NCBI RefSeq assembly: GCF_041381155.1
Contig: NC_091134.1
Span: 72,313,469-72,377,468 of the forward strand
Source of the DNA: Argopecten irradians
Taxonomy: Eukaryota > Mollusca > Bivalvia > Pectinida > Pectinidae
DNA: 64,000 nt
Direction of reading: 5' to 3'
This document shows positions 53,971 through 64,000 of this stretch, one piece after another; positions within the stretch are counted from its first letter, which is position 1, and the number at the start of each line of letters is the position of its first letter. The notes under the pieces are model-generated. The model had not been told where the DNA came from and did not search any database. It saw only the letters and a list, made by a program, of their open reading frames with translations. Position numbers and translations under genes: made by a program.

Positions 53971-56900
53971 ACATCTGGTCAGGAGGCTTTGTCTATTAAC
54001 ATCTGGTCAGGAGGCTTTGTCTATTTACATCTGGTCAGGAGGCTTTGTCTATTTACATGTGGTCAGTAGGCTTTGTCTATTTACATCTGGTCAGGAGGCT
54101 TTGTCTATTAATATCTGGTCAGGAGGCTTTGTCTATTTACATGTGGTCAGGATCAGGCTTTGTCTATTTACATGTGGTCAGGAGGCTTTGTCTATTTACA
54201 TGTGGTCAGGAGGCTTTTGTCTATTTACATCTGGTCAGGAGGCTTTGTCTATTAATATCTGGTCAGGAGGCTTTGTCTATTTACATGTGGTCAGGAGGCT
54301 TTGTCTATTTACATGTGGTCAGGAGGCTTTGTCTATTTATATGTGGTCAGGAGGCTTTGTCTATTTACATGTGGTCAGGAGGCTTTGTCTATTTACATGT
54401 GGTCAGGAGGCTTTTGTCTATTTACATGCGGTCAGGAGGCTTTGTCTATTTACATGTGGTCAGGAGGCTTTGTCTATTTACATGCGGTCAGGAGGCTTTG
54501 TCTATTTATATGTGGTCAGGAGGCTTTTGTCTATTTACATCTGGGTCAGTAGGCTTTGTCTATTTACATGTGATCAGGAGGCTTTGTCTATTTACATGTG
54601 GTCAGGAGGCTTTGTCTATTTACATGCGGTCAGGAGGCTTTGTCTATTTACATGTGGTCAGGAGGCTTTGTCTATTTACATGCGGTCAGGAGGCTTTGTC
54701 TATTTATATGTGGTCAGGAGGCTTTGTCTATTTACATCTGGTCAGGAGGCTTTGTCTATTTACATGTGGTCAGGAGGCTTTGTCTATTTACATGTGGTCA
54801 GGAGGCTTTGTCTATTTACATGTGGTCAGGAGGCTTTGTCTATTTACATGTGGTCAGGAGGCTTTGTCTATTTACATGTGGTCAGGAGGCTTTGTCTATT
54901 TACATGTGGTCAGGAGGCTTTGTCTATTTACATGTGGTCAGGAGGCGTTTTGTCTATTAACATGTGGTCAGGAGGCTTTGTCTATTTACATCTGGTCAGG
55001 AGGCTTTGTCTATTTACATCTGGTCAGGAGGCTTTGTCTATTTACATCTGGTCAGGAGGCTTTGTCTATTTAACATCTGGTCAGGAGGCTTTGTGTATTT
55101 ACATCTGGTCAGGAGGCTTTGTCTATTTACATCTGGTCAGGAGGCTTTGTCTATTTACATCTGGTCAGGAGGCTTTGTCTATTTACATGCGGTCTATTTA
55201 CAGGCTTTGTCTATTTACATGTGGTCAGGAGGCTTTGTCTATTTACATGTGGTCAGGAGGCTTTTTCTATTAACATCTGGTCAGGAGGCTTTGTCTATTT
55301 ACATGCGGTCAGGAGGCTTTGTCTATTTACATGTGGTCAGGAGGCTTTTTTCTATTAACATCTGATCAGGAGGCTTTGTCTATTTACATCTGATCAGGAG
55401 GCTTTGTCTATTTACATCTGGTCAGGAGGCTTTGTCTATTTACATGCGGTCAGGAGGCTTTGTCTATTTACATGTGGTCAGGAGGCTTTGTCTATTTACA
55501 TCTGGTCAGGAGGCTTTTGTCTATTTACATCTGGTCAGGAGGCTTTGTCTATTTACATCTGGTCAGGAGGCTTTGTCTATTTACATCTGGTCAGGAGGCT
55601 TTGTCTATTTACATCTGGTCAGGAGGCTTTGTCTATTTACATCTGGTCAGGAGGCTTTGTCTATTTACATCTGGTCAGGAGGCTTTGTCTATTTACATCT
55701 GGTCAGGAGGCTTTGTCTATTTACATCTGGTCAGGAGGCTTTGTCTATTTACATCTGGTCAGGAGGCTTTGTCTACTTACATCTGGTCAGTAGGCTTTGT
55801 CTACTTACATCTGGTCAGGAGGCTTTGTCTATTTACATGTGGTCAGGAGGCTTTGTCTATTTACATGTGGTCAGGAGGCTTTGTCTATTTACATCTGGTC
55901 AGGAGGCTTTGTCTATTTACATCTGATCAGGAGGCTTTGTCTATTTACATCTGGTCAGGAGGCTTTGTCTATTTACATCTGGTCAGGAGGCTTTGTCTAT
56001 TTACATGTGGTCAGGAGGCTTTGTCTATTTACATGTGGTCAGGAGGCTTTGTCTATTTACATGTGGTCAGGAGGCTTTGTCTATTTACATGTGGTCAGGA
56101 GGCTTTGTCTATTTACATGTGGTCAGGAGGCTTTGTCTAATTACATGTGGTCAGGAGGCTTTGTCTATTTACATGTGGTCAGGAGGCTTTGTCTATTTAC
56201 ATGTGGTCAGGAGGCTTTGTCTATTTACATGTGGTCAGGAGGCTTTGTCTATTTACATGTGGTCAGGAGGCTTTGTCTATTTACATCTGGTCAGGAGGCT
56301 TTGTCTATTTACATCTGATCAGGAGGCTTTTTCTACTTACATCTGGTCAGGAGGCTTTGTCTATTTACATCTGGTCAGTAGGCTTTGTCTATTTACATGT
56401 GGTCAGTAGGCTTTGTCTATTTACATGTGGTCAGGAGGCTTTGTCTATTTTACATGTGGTCAGGAGGCTTTGTCTATTTACATGTGGTCAGGAGGCTTTG
56501 TCTATTTACATGTGGTCAGGAGGCTTTGTCTAATTACATGTGGTCAGGAGGCTTTGTCTATTTACATGTGGTCAGGAGGCTTTGTCTGTTTACATGTGGT
56601 CAGGAGGCTTTGTCTATTTACATGTGGTCATGAGACTTTGTCTATTTACATCTGTCAGTAGGCTTTGTCTATTGACATCTGGTCAGTAGTAGGCTTTGTC
56701 TATTTATATGTAGTCAGTAGGCTTTGTCTATTTACATGTGGTCAGGAGGCTTTGTCTATTTACATGTGGTCATGAGGCTTTGTCTATTTACATGTGGTCA
56801 TGAGGCTTTGTCTATTTACATCTGGTGAGTAGGCTTTGTCTATTTACATGTGGTCAGTAGGCTTTGTCTATTAACATCTGGTCCTGATGCTTTGTCTATT

Positions 56901-57324
56901 TACATGAGGTCAGGAGGTTTTGTCTATTTACATGTGGTCAGGAGGCTTTGTCTATTTACATGTGGTCATGAGGCTTTGTCTATTTACATGTGGTCAGGAG
57001 GCTTTGTCTATTTACATCTGGTCAGGATGCTTTGTCTATAATATCTGGTCAGTAGGCTTTGTCTATTTCATGTGGTCAGGAGGCTTTTTCTATTAATATC
57101 TTGTCAGTAGGCTTTGTCTATTTACATGTGGTCAGGAGGCTTTGTCTATTTACATGTGGTCAGGAGGCTTTGTCTATTTTCATGTGGTCAGGAGGCTTTG
57201 TCTATTTACATCTGGTCAGTAGGCTTTGTCTATTTACATCTGGTCAGGAGGCTTTGTCTATTTACATGTGGTCAGGAGGCTTTGTCTATTTACATGTGGT
57301 CAGGAGGCTTTGTCTATTTACATC
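53971..57324 (+). repeat. 28-bp minisatellite, about 120 copies
   Basis: Tandem array with unit aggaggctttgtctattta plus catSTGGTC, where S is C or G. It begins about 30 bp after the splice donor of the CHORDC1-like exon, so it is probably intronic. Occasional one-base indels and variants (cagtagg, catgagg, taatta) occur, with degeneracy rising toward 56640-57110. The long ORFs across it are a by-product of the period and are not called as genes. Confidence 0.97.
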
Positions 57325-57708
57325 ACAAGGGCCATAACTGTGACAGGCTAGGTCACTGGTGTTTCATTTGGAGATGAGGAAATTTAGAGAAATGGTCAAA
57401 GTTAATCCATCTGTAATGTTTTAGAAAGCTTTTGACTGAAGAAATGAGTTATCAGTAAACATTAGATCACAGATTGTGGTAAAACGTCACACAGTGGAGT
57501 CTGGACATGTATCATATCAATAGTAAGTTACTATAAACCAGCTGATGCTTGTCAGCTTATTAACACATATGTATGTCCAATAACGTTTTCACTGCAACTT
57601 AATTTCGCCATTTTAACTCATACGGTTCTAACATTGTAATATTTTCACAGTAATTACTTTTCATGATTTTGTGCGAAATTCATGTTTTTGGTCCATAATG
57701 TTCCTTGT
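57325..57708. other. spacer after minisatellite
   Basis: No exon or repeat recognised. Confidence 0.5.
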
Positions 57709-58822
57709 TAGTGGGGGGAGGAGAAATAGGTTTCCATGTACCCCTCTGGCAGTTTTTCGAAGCATGGTTTTTTGGGACCGGTTATGATGTCTAGTTTCAT
57801 TTTATGCTTGTTGCCATTGACAACTAATGTCCCATTGGGGGTAATATGGCGGCCATCTTGGATTTCAGGTATCAAAAATGGCCAAAATGATACATTCGCA
57901 TATATGCGTATAGATAGAGAACTAGACAACATTCAGAGGCAAATAAACACATTTTTTATATGATTGAAACATGCTGAATACGATTAAATCATAATAATGA
58001 CGTTACGTCTTCTCACTTTTGTGAAATGACGGGAAAACAGTGAAACTTTCAGCTTTTTTCCCCTTAAAAAATCGATAAATGTCATAAATTTTTATCACAA
58101 GTAAAACAAGTGATGTACAAAACACCTTGCAACAGTCATTTCGAATTGAACCAACCCTTGTTTAAACATATGTGTACTATAAAAAGAAAAATCGCATCAA
58201 TGAGGTCGGAAAAAGAGAGGGACCCACCCCATCCCCCCCCCATCAAATTTTTTCAAAAAATGGCCAAAATGACACATTCGCATATATGCGCATAGATAGA
58301 GAACCAGACAACATTCAGAGGCAAATAAACACATTTTTTTATATAATTGAAATATGCTGAATACGTTTAAATCATAATAATGACGTTACGTCTTCTCATT
58401 TTTGTGAAATGACGGGAAAACAATGAAATTTTCAGCTTTTTCCCCTTTTGATAAATGTCATTTAAATCACAAGTAAAACAAGTGATGTACAAAACACCTT
58501 GTAACAGTCATTTCGAATTGCACTAACCCTTATGTAAACACATGTGTACTATAAAAAGATATATCGCATGAGTGAGGTGGCAAAAATAGAGGACCCCCCC
58601 CCCCCCTCACACACCGAAAAGAAAATGCAGAAGAAAAAAATTGTAAAACAAAATCAATAAATTAAAACTCTAAATATTCTGTCAACACACATTGTAACAG
58701 TCATTCTGAATTGAACTGACTCTTGTCTAAACATATGTGCATTATAAAAGGATATATTTATGGTTTTTAGCAGAAGAAGCGAGATGACCTCCAACCCCCT
58801 CCCCAATAATTAAAAATGAAAT
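57709..58822. repeat. left inverted arm with tandem blocks
   Basis: Block 1 is at about 57868-58255, block 2 at about 58256-58622 and a partial block 3 at about 58690-58822. C-runs at 58225 and 58600 mark block ends. Confidence 0.85.
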
Positions 58823-59052
58823 ATTCCTGGATCAAGTAAACATCCAAAGTCTAGTTCACATGTTTTTTCCATGAATCAGGCAGTTCCCAATTACTGTAAT
58901 AATTTATTTCTTTTGAGTGAAAAAAAACTGGGTTCAAATTATTCTCCTTCAATTTTGGATATACCTCCCCATGAAAAAGGCGTACCATTGTGATGCCTGC
59001 TCGCATAAGTTAAAATTTACAAATACATATAATATCTGCTGAGGAAGAACAG

Positions 59053-60192
59053 TCACAGACTTGGCCGCCACAACGGGATCCTAGGAAAACAGTCAATTAG
59101 AATGAGAGGGCAGGGGCCGTAGGTAAAAGTCATTGAAAGTATTCTGACCACGCCAAAAGGCAGCAGATATGATGTCCTGGAACCAGGACTTATTATGGAG
59201 AGCCAAAGAAGCCGCAAGGGCTCTAACATCATAGGCCATCTCCTTGCATTTCGTCCCAGATTGATAATTAGACTGCTCATAAGCAATCCTGATCACCTGA
59301 CATATCTATCTGGAGATGTACTTGGAGGAGAAATCCTGCTGACCCTGTTTAATGGGCAAGACTAGTACATCGCCCCCTTGTTTTATCAAGGGAAAACCTA
59401 AGCGTCCAACTGGGACAAAGTTAGGGAAGACCCTAACTCTGGTCTACCATGAGAATACAATACACTGGAAATAGCCATGCGATAGCCTGCAATAATACTA
59501 GAGGCAGGTGAGGAAGACTTATTGATCGGGCGATGCAAGCTGACACGTCTTAAGAAAAGCCTGACTGAGCGAGGCCTCATGAGATAGCTTCCACGCTCTT
59601 GAATGGATCTTCCGGGATAGAGGCTGGTGCAGGAGATTGGTTCTGAGTGGGAAAACCAGCGGAATATCTACCAACATACCAGGATTGTCTCGGTCACAGG
59701 GGCACTATCAGAAGGAGGGGGAAATGATGCTCCCGAAACTTCTATAAGAACCCTGCCCATCAGGTTGAATGGAGGGAATGTATAAGCATGTATCCCCTCC
59801 CAATCTGGAGATAGAGCGTCCACAGCCCAAGTAATTTGGTCTGGCACCGGTCTTGCGGCGCCTGGAAAGAGTGTCCGCCAGAACATTTAACTTGTCTGGA
59901 AGATGCTTGACTAAGAAAGTCAACCGCATTTCCTGACAGAAGAGAAGAACACGAATGACGAGGGCACAAAGGACGTGGGACTTTGCCCCCCATCCTTTAT
60001 CTCCAGATACGCAACAACTGTAGAGTTGTCTGTAGTCACACAAACCATCTTGGAATGTAGAATCTTCCGAAAAGCCTGCAGACCCAACCGAACAGCCTTA
60101 TCTCCAGCACGTTGATGTGCTCGGAGACCTGATCCCCAGACCACTCCCCCGACTGGCAATGGCCGTCGAGGTAAAGCCCCCCAACCTGTCAT
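59053..60192 (-). pseudogene. DIRS-like RNase H and tyrosine recombinase remnant
   Basis: Minus-strand frames in the order of a DIRS pol: RNase H at 60192-59708 (TDNSTVVAYLEIK in one frame, then VKHLPDKLNVLADTLSR in another), then recombinase. The recombinase N-terminal piece (SSIIAGYRMAISSV) is near 59490 and its C-terminal catalytic block (YDVRALAASLAL through FYLRPLP, with the R of the H/D-x-x-R motif and the terminal Tyr) at 59093-59240. The frames are broken several times. It differs from the Ngaro-like element at 30-35 kb in sequence style. Dead copy. Confidence 0.78.
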
Positions 60193-60536
60193 CTGTCATC
60201 GCTCCAACGATTCCTAGACTCGGTGGAGTATGAGAGAATCGTCGAAATAGATGTGTACATTTATTTTCCTGGAGTGATGAAATCCTACGCCGACCTGCAG
60301 CAGTTTGATGAAAACCAAAGTAACAGTCGTGATACCGAAAGGATTTAGTTTTGTGGTAATGAGCTGTGCTATACCATCGTGTTTTCAGGACAAAAAAAAA
60401 TCAATGATAATAATTCGAACACAGTGGTACGTTTCGTTCTGGCACGAGCCGAAAATTTATGAAAAATTCTATGTTTCCAGTTGTTCACTAGAAGACAGTG
60501 GATTATTACGGTTCTAACCACGTTCTAATTGTAATT

Positions 60537-60727
60537 GGGGCCGCGATGGCCGATTGGTATGATGTCTCGACATATTACCACAAGCCCTCCACCTCTGGGT
60601 AGCTTGTTCGAATCTACAGGGGCAGTTGCCAGGTATTGACTGCTGGCGGTGTTTTTTCTCTGGGAACTCCACCTTTCCTCCACAGTAAACCTGGCACATC
60701 CTTACATGACCCTGGCTGTTAAAAATA
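60537..60727 (+). repeat. tRNA-derived SINE
   Basis: The 5' head is tRNA-like: ggggccgcgatggccgattg contains an A-box-like segment and tgttcgaatctac a B-box-like segment about 60 bp later. The body has tttttctctgggaactcc and the tail ctggcacatcc then atgaccctggctgttaaaa, a form I know from bivalve SINEs. It is flanked by TAATTGTAATT (60526-60536) and TAATTGTAGTT (60728-60738), an 11-bp target-site duplication with one mismatch. Pol III promoter boxes are somewhat degenerate. Confidence 0.85.
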
Positions 60728-60821
60728 TAATTGTAGTTTGGAACTGTCTGAATCATAGATCAGGAAATACGTAATTCATGTAATAATAATTATGAGATTT
60801 TTTGCTCTAAAAGTAGTGTTT

Positions 60822-61352
60822 GGAGGGTGTATGTCCACGATTCTTCTGCTAAAAAAATGATATCTTTTGTAAATACACATATGTTTAAACAAGGGCAAGT
60901 GCCATTCGAAATGACTGGTACAAGGTGTTTTGTCCATCAATTATTTTATTTGTGATGTCATTTTATGATATATTACGATATTTTAGGGGGAAAAAATTAA
61001 ACATTTCATTGTTTTCCCGTCATTTCACAAAAATGAGAAGACGTAACGTCATTATTATGATTTAATCATATTCAGCATGTTCCAATCATATTTAAAAATG
61101 TGTTTATTTGCCTTTATGTGTGTTGTCTGGTTCGCTATCTATGCTCGTATATACGAATGTGTCATTTTGGCCATTTTTGAAAAAAAATTATGGGGGAGGG
61201 GAGTTCCCTCTCTTTTTCCGACCTCATTGCGATCTTTCTTTTTATAGTACACATATGTTTACACAAGGGTTGGTTCAATTCGAAATGACTGTTGCAAGGC
61301 GATTTGTCCATCATTTTTTACTTCTGATAAAAATTATGACATTTATCGATTT
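60822..61352. repeat. right inverted arm, inner part
   Basis: Inverted copy of left-arm blocks (gacgtaacgtcattatt, catttcgaattg-type words reversed). Its last ~110 bp (61242-61352) recur at 62458-62575, on the other side of the tandem-array element. Confidence 0.82.
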
Positions 61353-62456
61353 TTTGCGTCCGGCGTCCATCCGTAAACAATGCTTGTTATCACTATTTCT
61401 TGAAAAAACTGCTGCAGGGATTTTGTTCAAACTTCACATGGAGGTTACCCTTGGTCCCTTGTTGTGCCATACAGATTTTGAGGCTGATCGGAAAAATAAG
61501 ATGGCCGCCAGGCAGCCATCTTTGATTTTGGCAGTTGAAGTTTGTTATCGATATTTCTTGAGAACTACTGAGGGAATTTTGTTCAAACTTCACATGGAGG
61601 TTACGATTGGTCCCTTTTTGTGCCATATAGATTTTGAGGCTGATAGGAAAAACAAGATGGCCGCCAGGTGGCCATCTTGGATTTTGATAGTTTCTCAAAA
61701 AGTGCTGAAGAGATCAAATTTAATATATAGGTTCCCCTAGTGCCCTTGTTGTGCGCATATTGCATTTTTTGGACCAATCGGTGAACAAGATGGCCGCCAG
61801 GCCGCCATCTTGGATTTCGATAGTTAAAGTTTGTTATGGCTATTTCTCAGATAGTACTGAAGGGATCTGTCTCAAATTTCATATGTAGGTTCCCCTAGGG
61901 ACCTAGTTGTGCATATTGCATTTTGGGACCGATCGGTTAACAAGATGGCCGCCAGGCAGCCATCTTGGATTTTGTTATTCAAAGTTTGTTATCGCTATTT
62001 CTCAGAAAGTACTGAAGGGATCTGTCTCAAAATTCATATGTAGGTTCCCCTAGGGCCCTAGTTGTGCATATTGTGATTTGGGACCGATCGGTCAACAAAA
62101 TTGCTGCCAGGCAGCCATCTTGGATTTTTATATTCAAAGTTTGTTATCGCTATTTCTCAGAAAGTATTGAATGGATCTTTCTCAAATTTCACATGTAGGT
62201 TCCCCTAGGGCCCTAGTTGTGCATATTGTGATTTGGGACCGATTGATCAACAAGATGGCCGCCAAGGAGTCATCTTGGATTATGATAGTTGAAGTTTGTT
62301 ACCGCTATTTCTCAAAAGGTACTGAAGCGATCTGTCTCAAATTTTACATGTAGTATGTTTGAAAAAGTTTAAAAAGTAGAGAAAAGATTCACCTTTCCTT
62401 TGTCAGATATAGATCATTCTTTTGTGGGCGCCAAGATCCCTCTGGGATCTCTTGTT
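61353..62456 (+). mobile_element. tandem-array element inserted in right arm
   Basis: Starts at gcgtccggcgtccatccgta, then has about seven related units of ~145-157 bp, most carrying an inverted pair aagatggc ... gccatctt. It ends with a perfect hairpin (agatccc tct gggatct) and cttgtt. Same design as the elements at 50678 and 63281, though its 5' hairpin is not visible. ORFs across it are by-products of the repeats. Confidence 0.78.
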
Positions 62457-62950
62457 ATAATACACATATGTTTACACAAGGGTTGGTTCAATTCGAAATG
62501 ACTATTAGAAAGTGATTTGTCCATCATTTTTTTTACTTGTGATAAAAATTATGACATTTTATATTTATCGATTTTTTTACGGGGAAATAAGCTGAAAAAT
62601 TCACTATTTTCCCTGTCAATTCACAAAAGTGAGTGAGACGTAACGTCTTTATTATGATTTTAATTCGTGTTCAGCATGTTTTCAATCAGTATAAAAAATG
62701 TGTTTATTTGCCTCTGAATGTTAGTCTGGTTCTCTATCTATGCGCATATATGCAAATGTAAACATTTTGGCCATTTTTGATACCTGAAATCCAAGATAGC
62801 CGCCATACTGAACCCCAATGGGACATTAGTTTCAATGTAAACAAGCAAAAATGAAACTAGACATCATAACCCTGGTCCCCAAAAAAAAAACATGTATTTT
62901 CGAAAAACTGCCAAGGGGTACATGGGAACCTATTTCTCCGACCCCCACTA
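62457..62950. repeat. right inverted arm, outer part
   Basis: Near-inverse of 57709-58200, including gccattttggc-type words, the catgggaacctatttctcc end and ACCCCCACTA. Confidence 0.85.
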
Positions 62951-63280
62951 TGTCCTTTTTCAATTTAAATGTATTCTGCTGTCACCATGACATTTCATTT
63001 TTTAGCCCACAATCATCAGATGGTTGCCATGCACAATTCAAATGGCCCTTCTTCGGTTAACATTTCTTGTTACTGCTATTTTCTCAGAAAGGGCTGAAGG
63101 GATATTTCTCAAACTTCATATTTACACGTAGGTTCCCCAAGGGCCCTAATAATATGTAATTTTGTATTTTGAATTCTGGGACGAATCGGTCAACAAGATG
63201 GCCAATTGAAGAAAAAAAAACGATGTTTGAAGCTCGTGTCCGCGTGATTGGATAATGGTTGTTTGAAGAAAACTTTAGCA
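62951..63280. other. flank with a fragment of tandem-array family
   Basis: 63065-63200 resembles one unit of the 61353-62456 array (gttactgctattttctcag, taggttcccc, tcggtcaacaagatggcc). Otherwise nothing seen. Confidence 0.6.
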
Positions 63281-64000
63281 TTTTTAGCTCACCTGGCCCG
63301 AAGGGCCGGTGAGCTTATGTTATGGCGCGGCGTCCGTCGTCCGTCCGTCCGTCGTCGTCCGTCGTCCGTCGTCCGTCCGTCCGTCAACATTTCCTTTAAA
63401 TCACTACTAGTCATAGAGTTCTGGATGGATTGTAACCAAATTTAGCCAGAAACATCCTTGGGGGAAGGGGAACAGAACTTGTATAAATTTTGGCTCTGAC
63501 CCCCCAGGGGGCAGGAGGGGCAGGGCCCAATAGGGGTAATAGAGGTAAATCCTATAAATCGCTACTTGTCCTAGAGTTCTGCATGGATTGTAACCAAATT
63601 TGGCCAGAAACATCCTTGGGGGAAGGGGAACAGAACTTGTATAAATTTTGGCTCTGACCCCCTGGTGGCAGGAGGGGCGGGGCCCAATAGGGGTAATAGA
63701 GGTAAATCCTATAAATCGCTACTTGTCCTAGAGTTCTGCATGGATTGTAACCAAATTTGGCCAGAAACATCCTTGGGGGAAGGGGAACAGAACTTGTATA
63801 AATTTTGGCTCTGACCCCCTGGGGGCAGGAGGGGCGGGGCCCAATAGGGGTAATAGAGGTAAATCCTATAAATCGCTACTTGTCCTAGAGTTCTGCATGG
63901 ATTGTAACCAAATTTGGCTAGAAACATCCTTGGGGGAAGGGGAACAGAACTTGTATAAATTTTGGCTCTGACCCCCCAGGGGGCAGGAGGGGCGGGGCCC
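63281..64000 (+). mobile_element. hairpin-start element with ~157-bp tandem units, 3' end outside window
   Basis: Begins tttttagctcacctggcccg with a strong hairpin (agctcacctggccc against gggccggtgagct), then a (CGTCC)n run at 63323-63383. Near-identical ~157-bp units follow; tgtaaccaaattt recurs at 63431, 63589, 63746 and 63903. The array runs off the window. Minus-strand ORFs across the units are repeat by-products. Confidence 0.88.

Larger units (their letters stand above)
57709..62950. mobile_element. 5.2 kb element with long inverted-repeat arms
   Basis: The outer ends are inverted copies: TAGTGGGGGGAGGAGAAATAGG at left and its near-inverse at 62941-62950 and inward. The left arm (57709-58822) holds about three units of a ~380-bp block (tggccaaaatga, then catatatgcg, gacgttacgtcttctca, catttcgaattg). 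The right arm holds inverted counterparts at 60822-61352 and 62457-62950. TGT adjoins both ends, a possible 3-bp duplication. The middle contains a DIRS-like remnant and a SINE. Foldback-like; class unresolved. Confidence 0.78.

Noticed and set aside
53963..56661. Long ORFs of up to 436 codons across the 28-bp array
   Set aside because: They arise from a stop-free 28-bp period read in three frames; there is no non-repetitive coding part.
60537..60620. Functional tRNA gene
   Set aside because: The head resembles a tRNA but continues into a SINE body with flanking duplication.
60514..60756. 80-aa minus ORF
   Set aside because: Antisense of the SINE.
63407..63927. Three 68-72 aa minus ORFs of near-identical sequence
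   Set aside because: By-products of the ~157-bp tandem units.
1..64000. Bacterial or phage origin, operons
   Set aside because: LINEs, gypsy and YR retroelements, a SINE and splice signals show a metazoan nuclear genome.

Overview
The window reads as non-coding nuclear DNA of a metazoan, most likely a bivalve mollusc. It is AT-rich, has no operon-like gene packing, and is almost entirely transposable elements and satellites. The bivalve assignment is an inference from recognised repeat styles: a tRNA-derived SINE (60537-60727) of a type I know from bivalves, and elements with a hairpin start, a (CGTCC)n tract, a central tandem array and a hairpin plus CTTGTT end. One piece of a host gene is recognisable: a CS-domain exon of a CHORDC1-like co-chaperone gene at 53752-53941, carrying one frameshift and followed by a 3.35 kb array of a 28-bp minisatellite.

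Layout. 1-3426: 3' end of a Ty3/gypsy element (frameshifted integrase, an extra zinc-finger ORF, 3' LTR). 3427-12721: two copies (A, B) of a ~1.7 kb repeat around a repeat D, which is split by a 4.9 kb TA-flanked, Tc1/mariner-type non-coding element. 12737-13849: dispersed inverted repeat and AT-rich DNA. 13850-17300 (-): decayed L1/Tx1-like LINE. 17534-18260: 727-bp TIR element. 18442-22019 (-): decayed R2/NeSL-like LINE with a restriction-like endonuclease, flanked by 80-bp direct repeats. 22142-27228 (+): Gmr1-like gypsy element (LTR, tRNA-Pro primer site, SCAN-like gag, then protease-integrase-RT order), cut off inside RT. 29900-35482 (-): Ngaro/DIRS-like tyrosine-recombinase retroelement with an SGNH hydrolase ORF. 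35640-41398 (+): CR1-like LINE interrupted by a 601-bp insert. 41400-44722 (+): second CR1-like LINE with a PHD-like ORF1. 45412-50659: small repeats, a TTAA-flanked MITE and a second copy of D carrying its own 677-bp TA-flanked insert. 50678-52122: hairpin-ended element with seven ~145-bp units. 52314-53011: copy C of the A/B repeat. 53752-57324: CHORDC1 exon and minisatellite. 57709-62950: 5.2 kb inverted-repeat structure holding a DIRS remnant, the SINE and another tandem-array element. 63281-64000: start of a third tandem-array element.

Most coding regions are interrupted, so the window records nested insertions rather than cooperating genes. Copies that sit both inside and outside nested insertions give paralogous empty sites, which fix several element boundaries and target-site duplications directly from the sequence.
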